From positions 858,808 to 922,807 of the forward strand of contig NZ_JARRAG010000001.1 of NCBI RefSeq assembly GCF_029589435.1: DNA of 64,000 nucleotides, written 5' to 3'. Shown here one piece after another: positions 18,261 to 24,759 of this stretch. The notes under the pieces were generated by a model, which searched no databases, was not told the origin of the DNA, and saw only the letters and a list, made by a program, of their open reading frames with translations. How positions within the stretch are numbered: position 1 is the first letter of the stretch; the number at the start of each line of letters is the position of its first letter. Both the position numbers and the translations under genes were made by a program. This DNA comes from Paludisphaera mucosa. Lineage in GTDB: Bacteria; Planctomycetota; Planctomycetia; Isosphaerales; Isosphaeraceae.

Positions 18261-18533
18261 TTGAAGATCGACGGCGAATTGATGCTGGCCATCGCCAGCG
18301 GGACTTCCGTGGGGGTGTTCTGCGGCGACCGACGGCTCGCCGCCGTGGAGACGCGGCGGCTGATGAGCGCCGTGGAGAAGGCCGCGCCCCGGGCGTTGTC
18401 GCACCGCGACGGCGACGTGCTCCGGCGCGTCGAGCGGGGGGCGGGCCGGCGCTGGGACCCGGCCGTCGAGGCGCTGGACGACGCGATCGCCGACGCGACC
18501 GAGGTGCCGCGACCCCGGCGGCCCGGGCCGTGA
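18261..18533 (+). CDS. small-protein array member 1
   Basis: A 90-residue protein from a TTG start with GGGGGA just upstream. The N-terminus KIDGELMLAIASGT matches members 2 (IVPGDLLRAIHSGA) and 3 (PIDGRLMRAIARGV), defining a first subgroup within the array. The rest is Arg/Ala/Asp/Glu-rich and predicted helical, with no signal, membrane segment or cysteine cluster. Its stop TGA overlaps the GTG of member 2. Function unknown. Confidence 0.65.
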   Translation: MKIDGELMLAIASGTSVGVFCGDRRLAAVETRRLMSAVEKAAPRALSHRDGDVLRRVERGAGRRWDPAVEALDDAIADATEVPRPRRPGP

Positions 18534-18829
18534 TCGTCCCCGGCGACCTGCTGCGGGCGATCCACTCCGGGGCCGCCGTGCCCGGGGGCTTCCTGTTCCG
18601 GCCCCAGGTCCGGGCGGCCACGCGCCGGGTCGAGCGCGACCTGGCCCGGGCCGTCGCGCGCACGGTGGCGGCCCGGGACGTGAAACGAGTCGGCCTGCTC
18701 AACCGCGAGCACATGCGGGGGGTGTGGCCCCAGGTCAAGTCGTGCGACGAGGCGCTCGTCGCCGTGATGAACGTGCTGTGGGAACCCATCCCGCGAGAGG
18801 AGGGCGCATGCCCATCGACGGCCGATTGA
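18530..18829 (+). CDS. small-protein array member 2
   Basis: A 99-residue, Arg-rich protein from a GTG that shares GTGA with the stop of member 1, implying re-initiation. It has the subgroup opening PGDLLRAIHSG and then a helix RAATRRVERDLARAVARTVA. A C-terminal half QVKSCDEALVAVMNVLWEP resembles the (D/E)-x3-(L/V)-x-(V/L)-x-(P) ending seen in other members. The last residues overlap the start of member 3. Confidence 0.6.
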   Translation: MIVPGDLLRAIHSGAAVPGGFLFRPQVRAATRRVERDLARAVARTVAARDVKRVGLLNREHMRGVWPQVKSCDEALVAVMNVLWEPIPREEGACPSTAD

Positions 18830-19092
18830 TGCGGGCCATCGCCAGGGGGGTCGGGCGGGAGGAGATGCGCGACCACGACGTACTACGGTCGCCGCTCCGG
18901 GCGACCGACGGCCTGCCCTGGGAGCTGGAGAGGGCCCTGGTGCGGGTCCTGACGGCGGACGGCCATCAGCAGCTCCTGGACCTCGCGGGCGCGATCTGGG
19001 GCCCCTGGCAGCCGTACCGCGACGCCCACGAGAACGCCTATTACGCCGCGATCTGCGGCAAGACCTTCACCAACGCCGGGGGGAACACGTGA
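18808..19092 (+). CDS. small-protein array member 3
   Basis: A 94-residue protein from an ATG with GAGAGGAGGG directly upstream, inside the end of member 2 (22-base overlap). It opens PIDGRLMRAIARGV, nearly the same as member 1. A helix LPWELERALVRVLTADGHQQ follows, and then DLAGAIWGPWQPYRDAHENA, aromatic-rich and partly echoed by GPWEAAAYDAMEWQ of member 4. Stop shared with the GTG of member 4. Confidence 0.65.
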   Translation: MPIDGRLMRAIARGVGREEMRDHDVLRSPLRATDGLPWELERALVRVLTADGHQQLLDLAGAIWGPWQPYRDAHENAYYAAICGKTFTNAGGNT

Positions 19093-19346
19093 CGCTCACC
19101 GAGGAGATCCGCAAGTTCGACCCGGCCTGGCACGCCGCCAACGCCGCGGTGCGGGCGAACGAGCCCCTGTCCGCCATGAAGGTCGCCGTCCGCAAGACCC
19201 TCTACGGGCCCTGGGAGGCGGCGGCCTACGACGCCATGGAATGGCAGGCCGCGAGGGGGCGACCGGCCCCCCGCTCGATGTTCGACGCGGTCCGGGCCGC
19301 GGCCCGGTGGAAGCGACGGTTGGAGGACGACCATGCTGCGAGATAA
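19089..19346 (+). CDS. small-protein array member 4
   Basis: An 85-residue protein with a GTG start in a GTGA overlap with member 3. It lacks the IDGxLM opening; instead it begins TLTEEIRKFDPAWHAAN and has MKVAVRKTLYGPWEAAAYDA, then MFDAVRAAARWKRRLED. Predicted all-helical and basic at the C-terminus. It overlaps member 5 by 14 bases. It is among the more divergent members, so its kinship rests mainly on size, composition and position. Confidence 0.6.
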   Translation: MTLTEEIRKFDPAWHAANAAVRANEPLSAMKVAVRKTLYGPWEAAAYDAMEWQAARGRPAPRSMFDAVRAAARWKRRLEDDHAAR

Positions 19347-19584
19347 GGCGGACGACCTGGCCCGCTGGATCAGCGAGGACGCCATCGCCCGGGAGGTGAC
19401 GCACAGGACGCGGGCTCGGCTGAGGAATGCGATCTTCGACGCCTGCCGCGACAACCCGGCCCGCGACCGGGCCTTCGACACCGGCCCCCGGTTCCTGGAC
19501 CTGGAGGCCTCGATCATGGGGATCAAGCAGGTGCTCAACCTGGCGTTCCGGCTCGAACCCGTACTCCCGCGAAAGGACCGCTGA
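19333..19584 (+). CDS. small-protein array member 5
   Basis: An 83-residue protein from an ATG preceded by TGGAGGACG. Residues 30-60 give the clearest version of the array core: RLRNAIFDACRDNPARDRAF, then D-x3-R-x2-(D/E)-L and a final LAFRLEPVLPR. The same spacing occurs in members 8 and 9. It ends in a TGATG junction with member 6 (one-base overlap). Confidence 0.65.
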   Translation: MLRDKADDLARWISEDAIAREVTHRTRARLRNAIFDACRDNPARDRAFDTGPRFLDLEASIMGIKQVLNLAFRLEPVLPRKDR

Positions 19585-19835
19585 TGAGGAATCGCGACGT
19601 CAAGCTCCTGGCCGAGCGGATCGGCCGGGAGGCGAACGCCATGGCCCGGGGGCAGGTCATCCGGAACCGCTTCCGCCTCGCGGTCCGCGAGGCCTGCGAG
19701 GGCATGACGACGGCCGAGCGGCTGCTCGTGGCCGACGAGGAGACGCGGTACCACGAGTGCAACGCGACGACGTTCGAGACGTGGCGCTGCGTCGACGGCG
19801 CCCTCTACCTGAGCCCCCTGTGGGGGAGGCTTTGA
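19584..19835 (+). CDS. small-protein array member 6
   Basis: An 83-residue protein. It carries the core as NRFRLAVREACEGMTTAERL followed by RYHECNATTFETWRCVDGAL and YLSPLWG. This last block is strikingly close to member 7 (RYAECRASNLETWRPVDEML, TLSPPLG), so 6 and 7 look like a recent duplication within the array. Single cysteines at EAC, HEC and WRC are not arranged as a metal site. Confidence 0.65.
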   Translation: MRNRDVKLLAERIGREANAMARGQVIRNRFRLAVREACEGMTTAERLLVADEETRYHECNATTFETWRCVDGALYLSPLWGRL

Positions 19836-19837
19836 CC

Positions 19838-20089
19838 GTGAAGACGATGAGCCGAGCGAAGATCCTGGCCCGGGACGCCGCCGGCGCCCGCAACGCCCTG
19901 GACGCCTGCGACCGCCCCAAGCGCTGGCTGCAGCTGGTGCTCGCCGAGTCCCTCGCCGCCGAGGCCCGGGCCCGGCTGGGGTGGTCCCTGGAGCTGGACC
20001 GCTACGCCGAGTGCCGGGCCTCGAACCTGGAGACGTGGCGGCCCGTGGACGAGATGCTGACGTTGTCCCCCCCGCTGGGAACGAGGTGA
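19838..20089 (+). CDS. small-protein array member 7
   Basis: An 83-residue protein. I prefer the GTG at 19838, eight bases after GGGGGAGG, over the ATG at 19847. Its second half, RYAECRASNLETWRPVDEML, is the close partner of member 6, while the first half is more divergent (SRAKILARDAAGARNALDAC). It is separated from member 6 by two bases and from member 8 by four. Confidence 0.65.
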   Translation: MKTMSRAKILARDAAGARNALDACDRPKRWLQLVLAESLAAEARARLGWSLELDRYAECRASNLETWRPVDEMLTLSPPLGTR

Positions 20090-20093
20090 CCCG

Positions 20094-20357
20094 ATGCGAA
20101 CCGCCGACGAGATCGCCCGCGACTGCGCCTACGACGACCCGGCCAAGCCCCGCAGCGTCGGCCCGCGGTGGGACGTCGAGGCCCGAATCCAGGCCGCCCT
20201 GAAGGGCTCGCCGTTCGTCGACCGCGTGTTCAACGAGTCGCACCGGTTCCGGGAGCTGGCCGGCGCGGTCATGGGCCCGCAGCAGGCGTGCGAATCCATG
20301 TTCCTGGACCGGCCCATCCTGCCGCGGTGGGGCGGCTCGGAAAGGAGATCACGATGA
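20094..20357 (+). CDS. small-protein array member 8
   Basis: An 87-residue protein from an ATG. The core appears as VEARIQAALKGSPFVDRVFN then SHRFRELAGAVMG and MFLDRPILPRW. This keeps the (D)R-(A/V)-F-(D/N)-x3-R-x-(R)-EL pattern of members 5 and 9 although the first Cys is replaced. Its stop shares ATGA with the start of member 9. Confidence 0.65.
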   Translation: MRTADEIARDCAYDDPAKPRSVGPRWDVEARIQAALKGSPFVDRVFNESHRFRELAGAVMGPQQACESMFLDRPILPRWGGSERRSR

Positions 20358-20617
20358 AGACGCACGTTGACCCCGTCGCCGTCGCCGCCCAGGCGGCCTA
20401 CGCGGCGGCCGTCAGCGCCGGCCAGAAGACCCGAGACGTCCGCAAGAAGCTCCGCGAGCGGTTGCGGGCCGCCTGCCTCGACTCGCCGATCGCCGACCGG
20501 GCCTTCGACCGCGAGCCGCGGGACCGGGAGCTGGTCGGACCGGCCCACGACGCCTACCTGGCCGTGGACGTCATGCTGTCGGTGCGACCCCTGTCACGCC
20601 GGAAAGGAGGTCTCTAG
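20354..20617 (+). CDS. small-protein array member 9
   Basis: An 87-residue protein with AAAGGAGATC ten bases before the ATG. The core reads LRERLRAACLDSPIADRAFD, then REPRDRELVGPAHDAY and VDVMLSVRPLSRR, aligning directly with members 5 and 8. An Ala-rich N-terminal helix (VAVAAQAAYAAAVSAG) is specific to it. Its stop TAG shares a base with the GTG of member 10. Confidence 0.65.
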   Translation: MKTHVDPVAVAAQAAYAAAVSAGQKTRDVRKKLRERLRAACLDSPIADRAFDREPRDRELVGPAHDAYLAVDVMLSVRPLSRRKGGL

Positions 20618-20877
20618 TGGCCCGCAGCGATCACCCCGGGACCCTGGCCGAGGACATCAGCTGGCAGGGGTCCGTCGCGCATCCGGCCCGTCGCCCCCAG
20701 GTCGTCTTCCACGACGTCATCGAGGCGGCCTGCCGCGACATGCCGGTGCGGCTCCTGGTCCGGGTGCACGCCCTCGGCGGCCGGTACGAGGAGCTGCCCC
20801 TGGCGGCGGTCGACGTCACGCCGCTCCTGAAGGACCTGCTCGACCCGTTTCCGCCGCCCAGAAAGGTAGGACGATGA
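20617..20877 (+). CDS. small-protein array member 10
   Basis: An 86-residue protein from a GTG preceded by AAAGGAGG. The core is FHDVIEAACRDMPVRLLVRV then GGRYEELPLAAVDV and LLKDLLDPFPPPRK. The EAACRD and R-(Y)-EEL elements match members 5, 9 and 11, and the Pro-rich ending matches the LxPxLPR endings elsewhere. The stop overlaps the ATG of member 11 (ATGA). Confidence 0.65.
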   Translation: MARSDHPGTLAEDISWQGSVAHPARRPQVVFHDVIEAACRDMPVRLLVRVHALGGRYEELPLAAVDVTPLLKDLLDPFPPPRKVGR

Positions 20878-21134
20878 TCTGCAAGTTCGACCCGACGGGC
20901 CGGCTGGTGGACCGGATCCACGACCGGTTCCGCGCGTTGCATCCGACGGGCATGGTCAAGGCTCGGGTCCAGCGCGCGCTGGAGGCCGCCTGCCGGGAGT
21001 CGGATCCGGACGTCCAGCTCCGGGTCCCCCTGGGATCGGGACGGGCCGAGGTGTGGTGGGACCTGCAGCACACCGTGACGGACGTCCTGGAGGGGGCGCT
21101 CGAAGCGAATCACGTCGACCGTACGCCCCGGTAG
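20874..21134 (+). CDS. small-protein array member 11
   Basis: An 86-residue protein with GAAAGGTAGG before the ATG. It starts ICKFDPTGRLVDRIHDRFRA and has the core VKARVQRALEAACRESDPDV, then a divergent RAEVWWDLQHTVTDVLEGAL in place of the usual R-x2-EL block. It is the last gene of the overlapping series; GC-rich repeats follow. Confidence 0.65.
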   Translation: MICKFDPTGRLVDRIHDRFRALHPTGMVKARVQRALEAACRESDPDVQLRVPLGSGRAEVWWDLQHTVTDVLEGALEANHVDRTPR

Positions 21135-21246
21135 GCGCGGCCGACCCGCCCTCTCCTCTAACGCGAGCGCCGGCGATCCTCGCCGACCCGCCCTCTCCCC
21201 TTCTCGCGGGGCTCGTCCGAGCGCCGCGACCCGCCTCGCGGTTCAT

Positions 21247-21420
21247 CCGGCGTTCCCCCGGGGGAATCGTCCGGCGTTCCCCGCGCGCGGCTCGCCAAAT
21301 CGTCTGGCGTTCCCCGCGCGCGAGGCTCGCCAAATCGTCCGGCGTTCCCCGCGAGGCCACGCAAATCCTCCGGCGTTCCCCGGGGGGATCGTCCGGCGTT
21401 CCCCGGGGGGATTCTCCGGA
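21247..21420. repeat. interspersed CCGGCGTTCCCCG repeat cluster
   Basis: Six copies of the word (C)YGGCGTTCCCCG, separated by 10-22 bases that often end AATCGT or GGATCGT and, in two copies, contain GCGCGNGGCTCGCCAAATCGT. Unit lengths vary from about 23 to 35 bases, unlike a CRISPR array. It lies 112 bases after the last array gene and carries no convincing ORF. Confidence 0.7.
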
Positions 21421-21518
21421 TCCTGGTCTTTCCTGGGCGCGGACCCGGACCGACCATCAGGTCCGCCCTGGTCCCTCCGAGGCTCCATCGAGTCTCGGTA
21501 TTTCTCCCATTCCCCAGG

Positions 21519-21576
21519 GGGGTCCCGGCCGTGAGGCCGGGGACCCCGCTGAGGGGGGATTAACGTAGTTAATCCC
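21519..21576 (+). promoter_or_regulatory. two consecutive strong hairpins
   Basis: The first pairs 21519-21530 with 21535-21547 around a GTGA loop with one bulged G. The second is a perfect nine-base inverted repeat, GGGATTAAC (21556-21564) with GTTAATCCC (21568-21576) around GTA. The latter is also a good operator-like palindrome in otherwise GC-rich DNA. They lie 50-110 bases before the next small ORF. Confidence 0.5.
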
Positions 21577-21627
21577 ATATGCGACGAGGGCGACACCATT
21601 ACTGGCGTCGAATCGTCAGGAGCCAAC

Positions 21628-21750
21628 ATGATGGGCACTCTGGAGAAGCCTGGTATGACGAAGAAGGCGGGTCGTAAAATCCCAGCTCGGGCGTGTCGTC
21701 TCCCTGCTTTCATATCCGATCCCGGATCCGGCCCGGGAGGGCCCTCGTGA
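21628..21750 (+). CDS. 40-residue leader-like ORF
   Basis: An ATGATG start with CAGGAG seven bases upstream. It encodes a short basic peptide (residues 8-20 PGMTKKAGRKIPA, later a single Cys and a Gly/Pro tail). Its TGA shares GTGA with the GTG of the following gene, the same coupling used inside the array. It may be a translational leader for that gene or a separate microprotein; no family recognised. Confidence 0.45.
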   Translation: MMGTLEKPGMTKKAGRKIPARACRLPAFISDPGSGPGGPS

Positions 21751-22781
21751 GCGCCGCGGAGGGCTCCGGATCGACCCCCCGGGGGCCCCGACGGGCCGTG
21801 ATGTGCCGGGCCGTGGTCCGGCCCCTGGTGGGATCCCGCCGCGCCGCGACCCGCGAGGGCCACTCGGTCCTGCGCGGGGCCTGGATGCGGTTCGCCTTCG
21901 ACCATGCGCCCATGTTGCGGGCGTACGCCGAGGAGAACGCCCCCGACGCCAGGAAGATCCGGGGCCTGGACTACCACGTCGGCCGGCGGATGCGGTGCAT
22001 CGCCGGCTGCGGCTCGCCGATGCTGCCACCGCTCGCGAAGCGGATCCGCTGCGCGTTGCCCGCGCTCTGCCCCTTCTGCTGGGCCCGGTCCGCGGGCCGG
22101 GGCTGGGACCGGATCGCCGACCTGCTGCACCCCCGGCTCGAAGGGTCGCTGCTGCGCGAGCCCGACTGCCCCTTCGACCTGGTGGCGACGACGCGGATCT
22201 TCGTCCTCACGGTCGGGCCGGCCCGGTTGCTGACCGAGCGGATCGAGGGCAAGAACTACCGCGACGCCCTCGCCATCCCCTCCCGGGTGGTCGAGCTGCG
22301 GAACCGGCCGATCGTGGCGGGCCAGGAGGTCATGACGCTCTTCCCCAGGCTGATCCACGGGGGGACGAAGCTCATGATGGCGGCCGCGGTCCGCCAACTT
22401 CTCGTCGTCGAGCCGGGCGTCGAGCTGGGGCCGTTCAAGGCCGACCCCCGCTGGCCGGAGGTCAAGGTCGTCCGCTACGAGCGGCCCGGCCTGGGGCGGA
22501 CCATGAACGCGGTCGCCAACCTGTACCGCTACCCGGCCGAGATCCTCATGGCCGTGCCGGCCGACCGCGTCCTGGCGGCCCGGCTGGACGGGGCGCTGCG
22601 GCTGCTCCTGGACCTGCGGCGGGTCCCGGTCGAGCCGCCCGCGGAGCGGCCGCCGCCGCGCGAGAAGGGCCGCAAGCGCCGCGACGCCCGCGAACGCCAC
22701 CTGATCGCCTCGTTCGGGGAGTTCCGGGGCGGGGTCGTCCCCCGGACCGACCTGGGGGGCGGCCGCCGGGCCGGGCCGTGA
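21747..22781 (+). CDS. Cys-rich hypothetical protein, faint rolling-circle Rep-like zinc region
   Basis: A 344-residue protein; the GTG at 21747 overlaps the stop of the 40-codon ORF. Residues about 80-125 contain MRCIAGCGSP and IRCALPALCPFCWARSAGRG. The second resembles the Cys/His zinc stem that precedes the catalytic domain in some rolling-circle Rep proteins, but I see no HUH motif or catalytic tyrosine context. The middle has hydrophobic strands (ATTRIFVLTVGPARLL). The C-terminus is very basic (PPPREKGRKRRDARERH), suggesting nucleic-acid binding. Context (array before, degenerate DNA after) does not settle its role. Confidence 0.6.
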   Translation: MSAAEGSGSTPRGPRRAVMCRAVVRPLVGSRRAATREGHSVLRGAWMRFAFDHAPMLRAYAEENAPDARKIRGLDYHVGRRMRCIAGCGSPMLPPLAKRIRCALPALCPFCWARSAGRGWDRIADLLHPRLEGSLLREPDCPFDLVATTRIFVLTVGPARLLTERIEGKNYRDALAIPSRVVELRNRPIVAGQEVMTLFPRLIHGGTKLMMAAAVRQLLVVEPGVELGPFKADPRWPEVKVVRYERPGLGRTMNAVANLYRYPAEILMAVPADRVLAARLDGALRLLLDLRRVPVEPPAERPPPREKGRKRRDARERHLIASFGEFRGGVVPRTDLGGGRRAGP

Positions 22782-22882
22782 CGCCCGGGCCGCTTAGGGT
22801 GGCTATCGCCGCGGCCGCGACCCCTCCTCCGGGGGTCGGCCGTCCCGAGATGCTGATTCCCATCTTTCACCGAGGAGGTCCC

Positions 22883-23125
22883 ATGCCCCGGAAACACCCC
22901 CCCGCGGATTACATCCCCCCCGTCAAGCCCTCGGCCGCGGCCCCCGACCCCGAGTCGGCCACGCCCAAGGTGGCCTCAGGCCGGCCCGCCGACCAGCGGC
23001 CGATCCGGCTGCTGGCCAGCTCGACGCGGCAGAGCCTGGGGCCGCTGATCGAGCGGGCGGCCGTGACGGCCAAGGTCTGCGGCTGCGCGAGTCAGATGCA
23101 GCCCGGAACTCTTGTGACCTGTTGA
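22883..23125 (+). CDS. small hypothetical protein, possibly truncated
   Basis: An 80-residue product from an ATG with a strong GAGGAGG six bases upstream. The N-terminus is Pro/Ala/Lys-rich and disordered (PRKHPPADYIPPVKPSAAAP); residues 43-65 look helical (LLASSTRQSLGPLIERAAVT). The last 12 residues run into DNA of different character, so the original C-terminus was probably cut off where the degenerate region begins. Confidence 0.45.
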   Translation: MPRKHPPADYIPPVKPSAAAPDPESATPKVASGRPADQRPIRLLASSTRQSLGPLIERAAVTAKVCGCASQMQPGTLVTC

Positions 23126-24020
23126 CGAGCCTGGTCAACGCGGGGAAGGGTTGACGCCCTTGATACGGCTGAGATTTGCCACAAAGCACCGGAGCGAGAG
23201 CGAAGCGTCCTCCAGGGCGATAAGCCGTCGCAAGTGCTTTGAGGTGAGCACGATGAATCGCATCGAAGGTGGACAATCCAGCCCAATCGCCTTTGATAGG
23301 GTTAGCAGGGACGCCCGGGGCTTCCCTGCGGCTCAAGGACGGAAGCATGTAACTCGGCACGACCAGTGGCGGACCCCTTCGCCGATCGGATGTTCGGTGT
23401 CCGACGCCAAGGCGAACGCAGGGCTTGGAGGTGTAGTTCTTGATCAACGGCTCGACGATTCAGGCCCCTCCGAGCAGGGCCGACAACCATTCGTGCTGAG
23501 CGAATCAGCGCGCTTGCGCGAGTTCGTCGTCAGAGAGCGGGGGGGGCAGGAGGCCCAAGTCCGCGAAGTGTTCCGACGGACCTGAGCCCTCGAAAGCGAT
23601 CATAGTCGGCGTGGATGCCATACCGACGAAGCGAGAGCCGTGTCTTCGCGGTTTTCTCGAGCCCTCGTGCTAAGAGCGGTTCGGTGAAACCAAGCTCCTA
23701 AACGGCGTGTCCCCTGGGGTTACGTCAATCACACCGAGGACGGTGACTTCGGTGAAACGGGACGGCGGCACACCGCGACCATCCGTCCCGTGAGCCGAGG
23801 AAGAAGCCGTCCCATCCTGTAGAACGGTGGGAGGGACGCCTCTGCCCAAGGTCGTTCGGCCCGGGCCAACTTCAGGGCGCCGAGACTTCCGGGGAGGATT
23901 CACCGAATGGCTCGCACATCGGTGAAAGTAGTGCAAAGGAATGTGAGGTCGAGACTTACAAGTCGGATTCACCGAAGAGCTTCGTGTAAGCGGGTCTGGT
24001 GATTTAAGATCACCGGGACT

Positions 24021-24174
24021 TGGGCCGGATTTGCGCAGCCGTCGCTTCGTCGTGAGCCACGGCCCCTCTTCCAGGGTCTTCGGCAGCTGGGCCGGATTTG
24101 CGCAGCCGTCGCTTCGTCGTGAGCCACGGCCCCTCTTCCAGGGTCTTCGGCAGGTGGGTCGGATTTGCGCAGCC
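24021..24174. repeat. 67-bp tandem repeat, about 2.3 copies
   Basis: Near-identical copies at 24021-24087 and 24088-24154, then a partial third copy from 24155 (TGGGTCGGATTTGCGCAGCC). The unit begins TGGGCCGGATTTGCGCAGCC. The period is exactly 67, so the frame changes between copies and it is unlikely to be coding. Confidence 0.8.
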
Positions 24175-24208
24175 ATCCCTTCCTCTTGCATGCCGCGGCG
24201 GCCCCCCT

Positions 24209-24318
24209 CTCAAGCTCATCGGGGAACGAGCCGGATCGGCGCTTTCTCCAGACGCTTCGACTCGGCGACCTGCCGCTTGACCCCTCAAGCTCATCGGGGA
24301 ACGAGCCGGATCGGCGCT
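24209..24318. repeat. 35-bp direct repeat, two copies
   Basis: The 35-base word starting CTCAAGCTCATCGGGGAACG occurs at 24209-24243 and 24284-24318, 75 bases apart, with unrelated spacer. It lies directly after the 67-bp repeats and shares GCCGGAT words with them. No ORF use is apparent. Confidence 0.75.
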
Positions 24319-24552
24319 GCCGTCACTTCCTGGCGCGTCGCGGCCGCCCCCTTTTCCTCCTCGGAGGCTCGGAGCCTCGCAGCTTAGGCTGTCTCGCGTC
24401 CAGACTCCGGCCGGCCTTCCGTCCGCTCGTTCGGCGGTCCGGACCGTCGCGCCTGCGAAAAAGCGCCGAGCAGGAACGAGCCGTTTTCGACCTCTCGCGC
24501 AGACTGAGGGAGCAGTCTTCAGTGACCACGACTTACTCACCATGAGGACGAA

Positions 24553-24759
24553 ATGCCAGATCAGAACACCAAGCCCGCCGCGCGGCGCGGCAACAAGCAA
24601 CGTCCTGTCGTCCTGACTCCCAAGGACGTCGCCGTGCTCGACCGCTGGACCCGACATCGATACCCGGGCGGCGCTAGCGCGACGCAGATCTTCCGGGACC
24701 TCTTGTACAACGCCGTGGCGTCGCTTCCCGGCGCTGGGGAGGGTCAGAACCATGGATGA
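24553..24759 (+). CDS. small basic protein, possible ribbon-helix-helix regulator
   Basis: A 68-residue protein with GAGGACGAA before the ATG. A basic disordered start (DQNTKPAARRGNKQR) leads to PVVLTPKDVAVLDRWTRHRY and SATQIFRDLLYNAV. The strand-helix-helix order and size fit a ribbon-helix-helix DNA-binding protein such as a copy-number or transfer regulator. Its end overlaps the primase-like gene by eight bases, so both are probably expressed together as the element's first genes. Confidence 0.6.
   Translation: MPDQNTKPAARRGNKQRPVVLTPKDVAVLDRWTRHRYPGGASATQIFRDLLYNAVASLPGAGEGQNHG

Larger units (their letters stand above)
23126..24552. other. degenerate region without supported genes
   Basis: About 1.4 kb with lower GC and no ORF of convincing composition. 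Short protein-like stretches occur on the minus strand (for example an RLSLRRYGIHADYDRF reading near 23610), interrupted by frame changes, suggesting relics of inserted genes. It also holds two tandem repeat families listed separately. The start of the right-hand mobile element probably lies here. Confidence 0.4.

Noticed and set aside
21247-21420. Repeat cluster as a CRISPR array
   Set aside because: The repeat word is only 12-13 bases, spacer lengths are irregular and spacers resemble each other; no cas genes are near.
23151-23585. 144-codon plus-strand ORF
   Set aside because: Translation is low in hydrophobic structure, with no motif; opposite-strand fragments look as protein-like, so the region is more likely degenerate.
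24021-24174. 67-bp repeats as coding tandem repeats
   Set aside because: The period is not a multiple of three, so each copy is read in a different frame; apparent repeated peptides arise by chance.
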